From the NCBI GenBank assembly GCA_937973555.1, contig CALJKL010000019.1, positions 1 to 64,000 of the forward strand: a stretch of 64,000 nt of DNA, in the 5' to 3' direction. Below the pieces are notes generated by a model. That model was not told the DNA's origin and made no database searches. It saw nothing but the letters and a program-made list of their open reading frames with translations. Shown here piece after piece: positions 44,141 to 53,031 of the stretch; position 1 is the first letter of the stretch, and every line of letters starts with the position of its first letter. A program made the position numbers and the translations under genes. This stretch comes from an uncultured Flavobacteriales bacterium (GTDB lineage: Bacteria > Bacteroidota > Bacteroidia > Flavobacteriales > Weeksellaceae).

Positions 44141-44704
44141 ATGAAATACTTAATTGTAGGTCTCGGAAACAAAGGAGAAGAATATGCGGAGACGCGTCAT
44201 AACATTGGTTTTAAAGTAGCCGAAAAGATTGCGGAAACCATAGAAGCGCCTTTTAAATCTGCTCATTTTGGTTGGTTGGCCGAAGGCAAATACAAAGGCA
44301 GAAAGGTATTGGTTTTGAAACCGGATACGTATATGAACCTTTCCGGAAACGCCGTTAAATTTTGGATGCAGAAAGAGAATATTCCTTTGGAAAATGTATT
44401 GGTGGTTACGGATGATTTGGCATTGCCTTTCGGGACTTTAAGACTCAGAAAAAAAGGATCTGATGCGGGACACAATGGACTAAAAAATATTCAGGAAGTT
44501 TTACAGACACAGGATTATGCCAGATTGAGGTTTGGGATTTCTGCTGATTTTTCAGAAGGAAAGCAGGTAGATTACGTGCTCGGAAAATGGAGTACGGAGG
44601 AACAGGAAACGCTTGCCGAAAGGATAGAAATATTTGCAAAAGCATGCCTTTCATTTGTCTTTGCCGGAATGAACAATACCATGAATACTTTCAACGGAAA
44701 ATAA
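44141..44704 (+). CDS. pth: Peptidyl-tRNA hydrolase
   Basis: This enzyme cleaves peptidyl-tRNA released from stalled ribosomes, 187 aa. It starts MKYLIVGLGNKGEEYAETRHNIGF, with the conserved Asn and the catalytic His of TRHNIG. LKPDTYMNLSGNAV, VVTDDLALPFGTLRLRKKGSDAGHNGLKNI and YARLRFGI are family signatures. It is probably co-transcribed with mfd and closed by a strong hairpin. Confidence 0.97.
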   Translation: MKYLIVGLGNKGEEYAETRHNIGFKVAEKIAETIEAPFKSAHFGWLAEGKYKGRKVLVLKPDTYMNLSGNAVKFWMQKENIPLENVLVVTDDLALPFGTLRLRKKGSDAGHNGLKNIQEVLQTQDYARLRFGISADFSEGKQVDYVLGKWSTEEQETLAERIEIFAKACLSFVFAGMNNTMNTFNGK

Positions 44705-44732
44705 AAAAGCCTCATTAGAAATGAGGCTTTAA
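44704..44732 (+). terminator. Terminator of mfd-pth
   Basis: AAAGCCTCATT (44706-44716), loop AGA and AATGAGGCTTT (44720-44730). A-rich flanks on the left make it usable on the minus strand too, for the convergent carbonic anhydrase operon. Confidence 0.78.
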
Positions 44733-44782
44733 AATGTGAGAGAGAAAAATTAAATCAAAGTTAGAAGAGATTCTCACATTTT
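44731..44782. repeat. 11-bp inverted repeat with 30-nt spacer
   Basis: AAAATGTGAGA (44731-44741) and TCTCACATTTT (44772-44782) are exact inverse copies separated by an A-rich 30-nt spacer. The left arm abuts the mfd-pth terminator. It lies between two convergent transcripts and could extend termination or protect 3' ends. Confidence 0.5.
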
Positions 44783-44793
44783 ATAAAGAATTT

Positions 44794-45429
44794 TTATAAC
44801 CACGTCACCATTCCTGTTTCCACATCATAGTTGGCGCCTACAATAATAATCTTTCCTTCCTTTTCAAGATTACTTAATGTGGAACTTTGATGACGGATGT
44901 CTTCAATTGTTTTTTGGATATTACAAAAATTGAGCCGTTCTAATAATTCTTCATTTTTTGATGAACGTTCTTCGCCTTCTTTTAGCACCTTTTGAATGCA
45001 AGGTTCAAAATGATAAACAAGATGATTGAGATTGTCCATTCCTAAAGGTTCAATAGCTGCTGCATCTAGGCTGCCCTTCAACGCTCCACATTTTGTGTGC
45101 CCTAAAACAACAATCAATTTAGAGCCGGCTACATTACAGGCAAATTCCATGGAGCCTAAAATATCCTGATTGGCGAAATTCCCTGCGATTCTTATGCTGA
45201 AGATATCTCCCAATCCCTGATCGAAAATCAATTCGGCAGATGTTCTGCTATCTATGCAACTTAGAACTGTTGCAAAAGGCCATTGCCCTTCTCTGGTGTC
45301 ATTCACCTGTTCTAGTAAATTTCTGTTTACCTTCAGGTTGTTTACAAATCTTTGATTGCCTTCTTGTAAAAACTGCAAGGCTTTTTCTGGTGTTATAGTT
45401 GATTGTGTTTCAGATGTATGTGCTTTCAT
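44794..45429 (-). CDS. Beta-carbonic anhydrase
   Basis: This zinc enzyme interconverts CO2 and bicarbonate, 211 aa. Zinc ligands are C58 (in SCIDSR), H111 and C114 (in LGHTKCG), with the D60-R62 dyad. No signal peptide is visible, so it is probably cytoplasmic. It is the last gene of a leftward cluster after the SulP transporter (42-nt gap). It differs clearly from the second carbonic anhydrase at 47473. Confidence 0.95.
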   Translation of the reverse strand: MKAHTSETQSTITPEKALQFLQEGNQRFVNNLKVNRNLLEQVNDTREGQWPFATVLSCIDSRTSAELIFDQGLGDIFSIRIAGNFANQDILGSMEFACNVAGSKLIVVLGHTKCGALKGSLDAAAIEPLGMDNLNHLVYHFEPCIQKVLKEGEERSSKNEELLERLNFCNIQKTIEDIRHQSSTLSNLEKEGKIIIVGANYDVETGMVTWL

Positions 45430-45471
45430 TTTATTTAAATTTTAAGTTTAAAATTATTTTTTGAATTTGAA

Positions 45472-47061
45472 TTAAATAGCCCTTCTATGGGTAATTTTTA
45501 TATGAGAATGTTCATCCTTTTCGTAATCTTTGTAAGATGTTTTGAACCCCTCCAGAACTACTTCTATGTCTTCTTCTTTTGCACGGATATTGGCAAAGTC
45601 TTCTATCATTTCCAGAATATCGTCTGAAATGTAGGATGTTCTCTTGGCGTTAATAATTACTTTAGAATTAGGTTTAATGTTTTTAAGGGTTTTTTTGATG
45701 GCGGCTTTATTAAGAAAAGAAACTTCTTCTGCCAAATCAAGGGTGATTTCGTCGGCATCTTCCAGTTCTTCTCTGCTGAAATAATAGGCGCGTTTCATGT
45801 TTCCAAGTAGCAGGAAAATAATGCTGATGGCCAATCCCAATGCGACCCCTTTTAATAAATCTAAAGCCACTACTGCCACCACAGTTACAATGAATGGTAT
45901 GAACTGATATCTGCCTTTTGCCCAAAAATGTTTCAGTTTTTTTGGACTTGCCAATTTGTATCCCACCATCAATAAAACTGCAGCCAATGTTGCCAAAGGA
46001 ATTTTATTGAGCAAAAAAGGAATGCTTAACACGCATACCAGCAGCAACCCACCATGGATAATGGCAGACATTTTACTGGTAGCTCCAGAATTGGCATTGG
46101 CAGAAGTTCTTACCACCACTGAAGTCATTGGCAAGCCACCAATTAAGGCAGAGGCAAGGTTTCCTATTCCTTGTGCTTTCAGTTCAAGGTTGGTATCGGT
46201 AATTCTTTTGTGAACGTCCATTCGGTCTGCGGCTTCTATACAGAGCAGTGTCTCAATAGAGGCTACGATGGCAATGGTGGCGCCAATAGTCCATACTTTG
46301 GCATTAAGAAATCCTGAAAAATTTGGAAAAGTGATGAGGTTTTTAAAGTCATCTGCAGTTTGTGGTACAGGCAAAGTCACTAAGTGTTCTTTTGCAATTT
46401 CCAAATTACTTCCTTTAAAAATCTCATTGAACAGAATGCCCACTACTACTGCAACCAATGCGCCAGGCAAAAGTTTTAATTTTTTAAGTGCGGGCAATTG
46501 TTCCCAAAGAATTAATATAGTAAGTGAAATAACAGTAACCAAAATAGCACCTAAACTTACGGCGGAGCTTAACCCAGATAAATACTGCTGAAGATTAAAT
46601 CCGTCAAAAAGCTGAAGATTTCCTTCAAAATCTTTGTCATATCCAAAAGCATGAGGAATTTGTTTAAGAACAATGATAACCCCAATCCCGGCAAGCATCC
46701 CTTCAATAACATTATTCGGAAAATAATTAGAAATGCTTCCTGCTTTTGCAAAGCCTAAAATTAATTGGATTATTCCGGCAATAAGCCCTGCGGTTAAAAA
46801 CAATTCAAAGCTTCCCAAGTCTGATATTGCTCCTAATACAATAGCGGCTAAACCTGCAGCTGGGCCCGAAACCGAAATTTGGGAATTGCTGATAAAGCCA
46901 ATGACGATACCCCCAATAATTCCGGCGATAATTCCTGAAAGAGGTGGTGCCCCTGATGCCAATGCAATGCCTAAACATAAAGGTAGGGCTACCAAAAATA
47001 CTACAATTCCGGAGGGCAGATTCTGTTTGAAATCTGCAAAAATATTAGATGATTTTTTCAT
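45472..47061 (-). CDS. SulP family inorganic anion transporter with STAS domain
   Basis: This 529-aa inner-membrane transporter has about 10-14 membrane segments of the SulP/SLC26 fold, starting with LPSGIVVFLVALPLCLGIALASGAPPLSG. A cytoplasmic STAS domain lies at about 440-515 (DLAEEVSFLNKAAIKKTLKNI). SulP proteins carry sulfate or bicarbonate. Placement between two carbonic anhydrase genes, with no sulfate genes nearby, favours bicarbonate (inference). A 112-bp gap with inverted repeats precedes it. Confidence 0.93.
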   Translation of the reverse strand: MKKSSNIFADFKQNLPSGIVVFLVALPLCLGIALASGAPPLSGIIAGIIGGIVIGFISNSQISVSGPAAGLAAIVLGAISDLGSFELFLTAGLIAGIIQLILGFAKAGSISNYFPNNVIEGMLAGIGVIIVLKQIPHAFGYDKDFEGNLQLFDGFNLQQYLSGLSSAVSLGAILVTVISLTILILWEQLPALKKLKLLPGALVAVVVGILFNEIFKGSNLEIAKEHLVTLPVPQTADDFKNLITFPNFSGFLNAKVWTIGATIAIVASIETLLCIEAADRMDVHKRITDTNLELKAQGIGNLASALIGGLPMTSVVVRTSANANSGATSKMSAIIHGGLLLVCVLSIPFLLNKIPLATLAAVLLMVGYKLASPKKLKHFWAKGRYQFIPFIVTVVAVVALDLLKGVALGLAISIIFLLLGNMKRAYYFSREELEDADEITLDLAEEVSFLNKAAIKKTLKNIKPNSKVIINAKRTSYISDDILEMIEDFANIRAKEEDIEVVLEGFKTSYKDYEKDEHSHIKITHRRAI

Positions 47062-47100
47062 TTAATAATAATTTTTTTTGAATATATATATATTGTTAAA

Positions 47101-47159
47101 CTTGATTCTTCTCAAGAAAAATCAAAGAGATATAGGGCGAATAATCATTATTTACCCTA
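47101..47159. repeat. Dyads in the gap before the SulP gene
   Basis: CTTGA-N6-TCAAG (47101-47116) lies beside a larger dyad at 47133-47159. In the larger one TAGGG pairs with CCCTA and AATAAT with ATTATT around a single C, with two interior mismatches. There is no T run, so these look like an operator or mRNA structure more than a terminator. Confidence 0.4.
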
Positions 47160-47173
47160 AAATTCAAAAAAAA

Positions 47174-47467
47174 TTAAGCTTCCGGAGGCGGAGAGAAAAT
47201 AGAAATGTAAGGACTGAGATGTATAGAATCGTCCTGAAGGATAAATGTGTTTATTGTTTTGAATGTTTTCAGACCTGTTAAAAAGTCTTTGAAATTAAAT
47301 GGTTTTGGAGGAATTTTTTCATTAAAAGAAGCAAAATTGCTTTTTAATTCTTCTTCTGTAATATTGGTGCTGAGTGTAGGAATATCCCAATCAAATAAAA
47401 ACGCTAAACTTGGTAAAGCGGTAAAATTGAGAAAGATTGTCAATACAAATATGCTCCAATATTTCAT
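47174..47467 (-). CDS. Small exported protein, function unknown
   Basis: This 97-aa protein begins with a hydrophobic signal-like segment (MKYWSIFVLTIFLNFTALPSLA). A hydrophilic part with no known motif follows, ending in IFSPPPEA. It sits 5 nt after the second carbonic anhydrase gene and before the SulP transporter, so it belongs to the same transcription unit. A periplasmic helper for carbon uptake is conceivable, but nothing in the sequence shows it. Confidence 0.65.
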   Translation of the reverse strand: MKYWSIFVLTIFLNFTALPSLAFLFDWDIPTLSTNITEEELKSNFASFNEKIPPKPFNFKDFLTGLKTFKTINTFILQDDSIHLSPYISIFSPPPEA

Positions 47468-47472
47468 AAAAG

Positions 47473-48156
47473 TTATCCTTTTAAGTTTTTATTGTTTTTT
47501 CTACTCATCACCCAATCAGAGTTGGTGAGATCATATACTTTTTGAATATCTTTTAGAATTTCTTCAAAATCAATATTCAAATCAATTAATTTACCAGTCT
47601 TTAAATCAAAAACCCAACCATGAACGATAGGATAGTGGTCTAGGATATACCTTTCCTGAACGGCAGCCATCTTAATCACATTAATACACTGCTCCTGTAC
47701 ATTGAGTTCTATCAGCCTATCGTATCTTTTATGTTCATCCTGTATGGCATCAAGCTCTTTTTGGTGCAGCCTGTATACATCTCTGATGGCTCTTAGCCAA
47801 GGATTCATTAAACCATAATCTTGAGGTGTTAAAGCAGCTTTTACCCCGCCGCATCCATAATGGCCGCAGACAATGATGTGTTTTACCTTAAGATGCTGTA
47901 CGGCATACTGAATAACAGCAGTAGAGCTCATATCTAAAGTATTAACCAGATTGGCAATATTTCTGTGCACGAAAACCTCACCGGGTCTCAACCCCATCAA
48001 TTCTTCAGCGGTTGCTCTAGAATCGCTACAGCCAATATAAAGATATTCTGGGGATTGCCCTTCAGATAATTTTTTAAAAAAATCTGCGTCTTCTCCCAGT
48101 TTCTCTTCAATCCATTTTTTATTGTTTTCGAAGATGTTTTCGTAACTTCTACTCAT
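47473..48156 (-). CDS. can: Beta-carbonic anhydrase (second copy)
   Basis: This is a beta-class carbonic anhydrase of 227 aa, closest in pattern to E. coli Can. Zinc ligands are C43 (in GCSDSR), H99 and C102 (in CGHYGCGG), with the D45-R47 dyad. RNIANLVNTLDMSSTAVIQYAV is characteristic. It is the first gene of the carbon cluster, with its own -7 box. Having two different beta-carbonic anhydrases around one SulP transporter suggests different compartments or different CO2 conditions, but neither has a clear signal peptide. Confidence 0.95.
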   Translation of the reverse strand: MSRSYENIFENNKKWIEEKLGEDADFFKKLSEGQSPEYLYIGCSDSRATAEELMGLRPGEVFVHRNIANLVNTLDMSSTAVIQYAVQHLKVKHIIVCGHYGCGGVKAALTPQDYGLMNPWLRAIRDVYRLHQKELDAIQDEHKRYDRLIELNVQEQCINVIKMAAVQERYILDHYPIVHGWVFDLKTGKLIDLNIDFEEILKDIQKVYDLTNSDWVMSRKNNKNLKG

Positions 48157-48172
48157 AGTTAATCTTTGGATA

Positions 48173-48180
48173 CAAAAATA
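48173..48180 (-). promoter_or_regulatory. -7 promoter box of the carbonic anhydrase/SulP cluster
   Basis: On the minus strand this reads TATTTTTG and ends 16 nt before the ATG at 48156. Confidence 0.55.
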
Positions 48181-48185
48181 AAAAA

Positions 48186-48740
48186 TTATATTTTATTATT
48201 GATATATCCTTCTGTTGCATTTTCTTTAGGATAAATTTCAGCCGGATTTCCAATAACCAAAGAATTATCCGGAACATTTGTGTTGAGATAAGCATTAGGA
48301 GCAATTAATACATTATTGCCAATCTTTATATTGCCTACAATTACAGCATTTGGGCCTATCCATACATTGTCTCCTATTACAGGAACTCCTTCGTTTTTGC
48401 CACGATTGGCTTGGGCAATGGTAACGCCCTGCATCATGTTGCAGTTTTTGCCGATTTTGGTTTTAGGATTTACCACCACAGCTCCCCAATGTCCAAGATA
48501 AAAACCTTCTCCAATTTCCGTTTCAGGGTAAATTTGAAATCCATATTTTACCTGATAACGACGAAGGGTAAGCCTCCAAAAAAATCCCAATAAGGAATTT
48601 TTCGGATGTTTTTGACATTTCCTTAGCACATAGATGAAATGCAGATTAGGGTTGATGCATTTTGCCAAAATCTGAATTACAGAAAGCCATTTTCCGCTTT
48701 CTCTGTAAAAATCTTTTTGGATAATAGTTTTTTTGGACAT
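48186..48740 (-). CDS. Serine O-acetyltransferase-like hexapeptide acyltransferase
   Basis: This 184-aa left-handed beta-helix acetyltransferase has an N-terminal helical part (1-70), then hexapeptide turns (IYPETEIGEGFYLGHWGAVVV, GKNCNMMQGVTIAQ, VIGDNVWIGPNAVIVGNIKIGNNVLIAPNAYL). It resembles CysE-type serine acetyltransferases. Its place at the end of a glycosyltransferase cluster makes O-acetylation of a sugar or polysaccharide more likely than cysteine synthesis (inference). It has its own -7 box ending 7 nt before the ATG. Confidence 0.85.
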   Translation of the reverse strand: MSKKTIIQKDFYRESGKWLSVIQILAKCINPNLHFIYVLRKCQKHPKNSLLGFFWRLTLRRYQVKYGFQIYPETEIGEGFYLGHWGAVVVNPKTKIGKNCNMMQGVTIAQANRGKNEGVPVIGDNVWIGPNAVIVGNIKIGNNVLIAPNAYLNTNVPDNSLVIGNPAEIYPKENATEGYINNKI

Positions 48741-48747
48741 TGTATAG

Positions 48748-48755
48748 CAAAGTTA
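48748..48755 (-). promoter_or_regulatory. -7 promoter box of the acyltransferase gene at 48740
   Basis: On the minus strand TAACTTTG is followed by seven nucleotides and the ATG. This is the third short-leader promoter in the window. Confidence 0.45.
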
Positions 48756-48769
48756 AAAGAAAAAAGGGA

Positions 48770-49924
48770 TTATAGATCATCTATAATTTTCATAATTGAA
48801 TTTACAGAATTCGCCAGATTGAATGGCATCTTATAATTTTCTAAATTTCGAAGACAATCGTCAAAAAGGTGTTCGTTGGTAAGTGCTTTTTTCATGTTTT
48901 CATATATATCTTCGTCGGAGTTTTTTATAATTTTTCCCAGATTTCCTCCATCCAGCATTTCTTTTGCTCCGGAAACTTCAGTCGCAATAATTTTCTTTTT
49001 CAGAATAATGGCTTCAAACAAAATGGTTGGGTAACCCTCATATCTGGAGCTTAAAATAAAGAAATCTGCTGCATTTAAATAGGGATAGGGATTGTCTACA
49101 AAGCCAAGCATAGTGGCAGTTTCATCTACTCCGAGATCTGATTTTAGTTTTTTGATGTTTTCAAAATCATATCCATTTCCTACAATAATAATTTTATGCG
49201 GCAAGCCTTCTTCTAAGAGTCTTTTATGAGCCTTTAACAAACGGTCGAAACCTTTTTGAGGAAAAACCGTTCCTACAGCAATGAATGTTTTTACATTACG
49301 ATCAAATTCATATATTTTAGTAGGTTCATTAGCTTTTTCAAGGGTTTCTTCTACATTAATGGGGTTGTAAATTCTTATAATTTTTTGTTTTTCAGTAACT
49401 GTTTTGGCAGCTTTTTCAAAATCCTGTTGAATTTTTTCAGATATCACCATTATTCTATCAAAGCCAAAAAATTTTCTTAATTCTTCTTCAGTATAATGAT
49501 GAAATTCTGTTTTGGTAAGGTCATTATGAATCCAAACGATTTTTTTCGAGGATTTGATAGGCGAATTAAGAATTTCGTCTCGCATACCATGAATGGCCGC
49601 GAACTCTAGATCGTAATTTTTCCGCTTAAGCTTACCATTATATAATAGCTTTGGAAGCGCTTTCATTATTTTTTGATACATCACCCGATACGCTTTTCGA
49701 GGGAGATCTTGCAGACGATTGGTGGTAATCATTTCTCCTTTGTTCAGATATGATACATTTATCCAAGAAGGAACTTCTGGAAGATATTTTCCTGAATAAA
49801 GATTTAGCAATAAATCTATTTCATATTTGTCTGGAGGAAGGTTTTTAAGAAAAGTAATCAGAACTTTTTCTGCACCTCCATGACGCAGAGAACCAATACG
49901 GATGAGGATTTTTTTTTTCATCAA
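48770..49924 (-). CDS. Glycosyltransferase family 4
   Basis: This 384-aa retaining GT-B glycosyltransferase has an N-terminal glycine loop LRHGGAEKV. In the C-terminal half, AVGTVFPQKGFDRLLKAH, IIVGNGYDFENI and SRYEGYPTILFEAIILKKKIIATEVSGAKEML carry the E-x7-E motif that binds the nucleotide-sugar. Donor and acceptor are unknown. It is probably cytoplasmic or peripheral on the inner membrane. It is a close paralogue of the gene at 53032. A 128-bp AT-rich gap without a consensus promoter separates it from the PIG-L gene upstream. Confidence 0.9.
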   Translation of the reverse strand: MMKKKILIRIGSLRHGGAEKVLITFLKNLPPDKYEIDLLLNLYSGKYLPEVPSWINVSYLNKGEMITTNRLQDLPRKAYRVMYQKIMKALPKLLYNGKLKRKNYDLEFAAIHGMRDEILNSPIKSSKKIVWIHNDLTKTEFHHYTEEELRKFFGFDRIMVISEKIQQDFEKAAKTVTEKQKIIRIYNPINVEETLEKANEPTKIYEFDRNVKTFIAVGTVFPQKGFDRLLKAHKRLLEEGLPHKIIIVGNGYDFENIKKLKSDLGVDETATMLGFVDNPYPYLNAADFFILSSRYEGYPTILFEAIILKKKIIATEVSGAKEMLDGGNLGKIIKNSDEDIYENMKKALTNEHLFDDCLRNLENYKMPFNLANSVNSIMKIIDDL

Positions 49925-50052
49925 AAGGGATAACTGAATTTCTAAAATTTATTTTTTCAAGAATAAAAAGAAACAGAATAATTTTTTTTCAAATTAAAGA
50001 TACAATATTTTAATAAAAGCCGCTATTCTTTGGTTTCATAAAAAGGTAAAGA

Positions 50053-50955
50053 TTAATCCTCAGAATTTTGGGTTTTGAATTCAAATGTAGATAAAAATGT
50101 TTCAAAAGTAGCATCCACTGCTTTTCTGATTTTAATTGGAAAATCTATAATATGTTTCAAAGGCAGAAAGTATTCTTCATAATATAAGTCTATAAACTGA
50201 AGCAGTTTTCCCCAAGTTGTAAAGCTTATTTTGGCATATGTTTCGATGGCAAAATGCCCGCTGCCAATAGCCGAAAGCCTATTTTGCAGAGTGAACCTTT
50301 CAATAGGTAAGTTCCTTTGAGAAGGATAATGCTTGATGAAGGCATCTTCTTTTTCTTTTACATCTTTTCTGTTCATGGGAAGGTATTTTTTTTCCATTTG
50401 CCTGGAAAGAGGTACAGAAACATGATAGAAATAAAAAGGAATTTTTTGATTTTCAATATTAGGAAACAGGTTTAAGAAAATTTTATTGGTTAATATATGT
50501 TCTGCATGCCAATCTATTGGAGAAGGAATGAAGATGCTCGAAAAATCATTTTCTATAATCAGTTTTTCTAGATCCTTATAATCTTCTTGTTTTTGGGAAA
50601 CTTGCAAATTAAATCTAATTTGTTTTTGCAGGTTTTTCAATTCATGAAGCCTTGTTAATTCATTTTCTTTAGAATAGTTGTTGCCAAGAAAATTAAAATA
50701 ATAGATGGTTTTTTCAGAAGCATTTTTCAAGATTTGGCTGCAGCCAATCCATTCATCATCTGCATGCGGCACTAATATTAATGGATTTCTAAGTTCTTCT
50801 TCACTAAGTGCCTCATTTTCTATTGGTTCACTAGATTTGGTGAAAGGAATGAAAAAAATAGAAATAACCCATTTAAATTTTAAATAAGATTTTTTTATAT
50901 TTCTTTTTATTTCTGTTTTTGAAATCATATTCTTTAAGTCTGATTTGTATTTCAT
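50053..50955 (-). CDS. PIG-L family deacetylase
   Basis: This 300-aa protein carries a LmbE/PIG-L zinc-dependent N-deacetylase domain. The metal motif is VPHADDEWIGC (H64, D66, D67), and DWHAEHILTN holds the third ligand histidine. N-terminal residues 25-40 are hydrophobic and basic, which suggests peripheral membrane attachment. The family removes acetyl groups from N-acetylhexosamine conjugates, so here it may tailor an amino sugar of the surface polysaccharide (inference). It starts 3 nt after a family 4 glycosyltransferase gene. Confidence 0.88.
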   Translation of the reverse strand: MKYKSDLKNMISKTEIKRNIKKSYLKFKWVISIFFIPFTKSSEPIENEALSEEELRNPLILVPHADDEWIGCSQILKNASEKTIYYFNFLGNNYSKENELTRLHELKNLQKQIRFNLQVSQKQEDYKDLEKLIIENDFSSIFIPSPIDWHAEHILTNKIFLNLFPNIENQKIPFYFYHVSVPLSRQMEKKYLPMNRKDVKEKEDAFIKHYPSQRNLPIERFTLQNRLSAIGSGHFAIETYAKISFTTWGKLLQFIDLYYEEYFLPLKHIIDFPIKIRKAVDATFETFLSTFEFKTQNSED

Positions 50956-50958
50956 GGT

Positions 50959-52095
50959 TTATAATATAACCTCCCATTTTTGTATTATTTTTTCTCTTTT
51001 CCAGTTTTGAGATTCTTCAAAAGCATGCTGCATGTATTGATGTAAGACTTCATCATCATTAGCCAATAATTGCAATTTTTCCTTGAAATATTCTTTATCG
51101 TGAAGTGGAATTAGAAAGCCTGTTTTTTTTGTAATGATATCTGCAGGTCCATAATTACATTGATAAGATATAATGGCGTTTCCACAAAACATAGCTTCTA
51201 CTAATACGGTGGGTAAAGCTTCTTTAAGAGATGTAAAGGCGAAGATTTTAGATTTTTTTAGAAGCTCTGCTATTTCATCAGAAGTTTTTGTTCCATAGAA
51301 TATTACCCTGTCTTTGAGTTTTTGGCTGGCAAATTCTTCCAGGTTTTTTCTTTCGTTGCCATCACCAATGATTTGAAGTTTCCAATGAGGATTAATTTTA
51401 GTTTCTTCGAAGATTTCTAAAAGCGCCTTCACATTTTTTTCCATATCTAGTCTCCCCACAAAACTGATTGTTTGTTCTTTCTTCTCAAAATCAATATGTT
51501 GTTGTTTATCAAAAGGTTCTCCAATGATGTTAGGGATAAAATAAGTTTTGTTATACTTTTTATAATAATTAATAGAAGGAGAATTGATGCACACGATTGC
51601 CTTCAGGTTTTTATAATATCTTCTTAAAATATCCCTATATATTATGCCTCCTGTTTGATAGGTGACGTGTTCCCAGGCAATGGTTTTAAAGTTTACCTTT
51701 TTGTTTAGGGCCAAAAAAGAAGACAGTTTATACCACGATGAAATAATGGTATCATAATGCTGATGATGTTTTTTCATCCATTTTTTTATCATTAGAAAAA
51801 CCCCAATATGGTAGATGTATGCGTTGAGGTTTCTAATTTTAGGGATAAATTTGAAATATTTAATATTTATTTCACAGATTTTCCAAGCCCAATGCGAAAA
51901 GGTATCAATGTTATGAACTTTTACTTCAGGGTTTAGAGGGTAGAAGTGTGGCCTTTCACTCATCAAAAGTAAAATGTCTACCTGATAGCCTTTTTCGGAA
52001 AGTACGTTTGCCAAATTGATAAAGACTTTTGCAACGCCACCCGCCTTAAAGAGTTTGTAATAAATGAGTAAGATTCTTTTCTTTTGGGACATCAT
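50959..52095 (-). CDS. Glycosyltransferase family 4
   Basis: This 378-aa GT-B enzyme has the N-terminal loop KLFKAGGVAKVF and the C-terminal nucleotide-sugar site: SFVGRLDMEKNVKALLEIF, LQIIGDGNERKNLEEF and FAFTSLKEALPTVLVEAMFCGNAIISYQCNYGPADII, including the E-x7-E motif. It resembles GalNAc or glucosyl transferases of O-antigen clusters, but the sugar is not determinable. Its start overlaps the stop of the upstream GT2 gene by 4 nt, showing translational coupling. Confidence 0.9.
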   Translation of the reverse strand: MMSQKKRILLIYYKLFKAGGVAKVFINLANVLSEKGYQVDILLLMSERPHFYPLNPEVKVHNIDTFSHWAWKICEINIKYFKFIPKIRNLNAYIYHIGVFLMIKKWMKKHHQHYDTIISSWYKLSSFLALNKKVNFKTIAWEHVTYQTGGIIYRDILRRYYKNLKAIVCINSPSINYYKKYNKTYFIPNIIGEPFDKQQHIDFEKKEQTISFVGRLDMEKNVKALLEIFEETKINPHWKLQIIGDGNERKNLEEFASQKLKDRVIFYGTKTSDEIAELLKKSKIFAFTSLKEALPTVLVEAMFCGNAIISYQCNYGPADIITKKTGFLIPLHDKEYFKEKLQLLANDDEVLHQYMQHAFEESQNWKREKIIQKWEVIL

Positions 52096-53003
52096 TTTGT
52101 TTTTTGGAAAAAGTAGGAAATAGGAAAACAGATAATTCCCGCAAGTAGAATCATTGGATTTTCAATGTCAAAAATAATACCATAAAATTTTCTGCCACTT
52201 TTTATAGAGAAAATTTGATAGCCTATTAAATTTCTCAATAAAGCTTTCGGGTAAATGAACAATTGACTTCCATAAGAATTAATAAAAGACAGGTGTCCTT
52301 CTGCAAGGCCAAATATGTTTTTTCCGCTCCACCTTGTATTTGAAACGGAGCCGGTATCATTTTCATCTTTTAAATAATAACGAACTATTTTGTTGATAAA
52401 TCTGGTTTTAATGCCTCGGGCATCATATTGATTAAAAATTACACTTTGCGGGATATATCCCATGCCTTCATATTTGCTGAAGTCCATGTTTTGGGTTTCT
52501 CGATGATAAGTTTTAGTAAAAAAAATACCGAATTTATCGCCCTTTATTTTGTATTTATACCGCATTTTCAAAATGCTTCCATCAAAACCATCCCCGGGGT
52601 ATTGGTCTCCTACAAGATTTCCGTTTTCATCCGCAGACAATCCCATAATCCCAATAAATTCATCTTGATTTTCTATTTTCTCTGCTTCAGTTATTAAAAT
52701 TTCCAGAGCTTTTTCAGGATAGGTGTCATCAGAATCTACCACCATGAAATATGGGGTTTCCACTGTTTTAATACCCTCCCAGACGGTAAGAAACTTATGG
52801 CGGTTATGTTTTTTTTGATAAGAGATGTCGAAACTGTTTTCGTTCTGGAAAGAGGCCACCATTTCTGCAGTATTATCGGTAGAGCCATCATCTAATATTA
52901 CCCAAGAAAAATTCTTGAAGGTTTGTCTTTTTAATGACTCAAATACTCTAGATAAGGTATTTGCTCTGTTGAATGTGGGAGTTATTATGGTTATTTTGTT
53001 CAT
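52092..53003 (-). CDS. Glycosyltransferase family 2
   Basis: This 303-aa inverting GT-A enzyme starts ITIITPTFNRANTLSRVFESLKRQTF, with DDGSTDNTAEM as the nucleotide site and FMVVDSDDTYPEKALEIL as the DxD metal site (about 92-94). The C-terminal part ends in a hydrophobic helix near residues 280-300, suggesting membrane association. The sugar is unknown. It is coupled to the next gene by a stop/start overlap. Confidence 0.9.
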   Translation of the reverse strand: MNKITIITPTFNRANTLSRVFESLKRQTFKNFSWVILDDGSTDNTAEMVASFQNENSFDISYQKKHNRHKFLTVWEGIKTVETPYFMVVDSDDTYPEKALEILITEAEKIENQDEFIGIMGLSADENGNLVGDQYPGDGFDGSILKMRYKYKIKGDKFGIFFTKTYHRETQNMDFSKYEGMGYIPQSVIFNQYDARGIKTRFINKIVRYYLKDENDTGSVSNTRWSGKNIFGLAEGHLSFINSYGSQLFIYPKALLRNLIGYQIFSIKSGRKFYGIIFDIENPMILLAGIICFPISYFFQKTK

Positions 53004-53031
53004 TCGAGATTCAGTATTTTTTCACTAGAAG

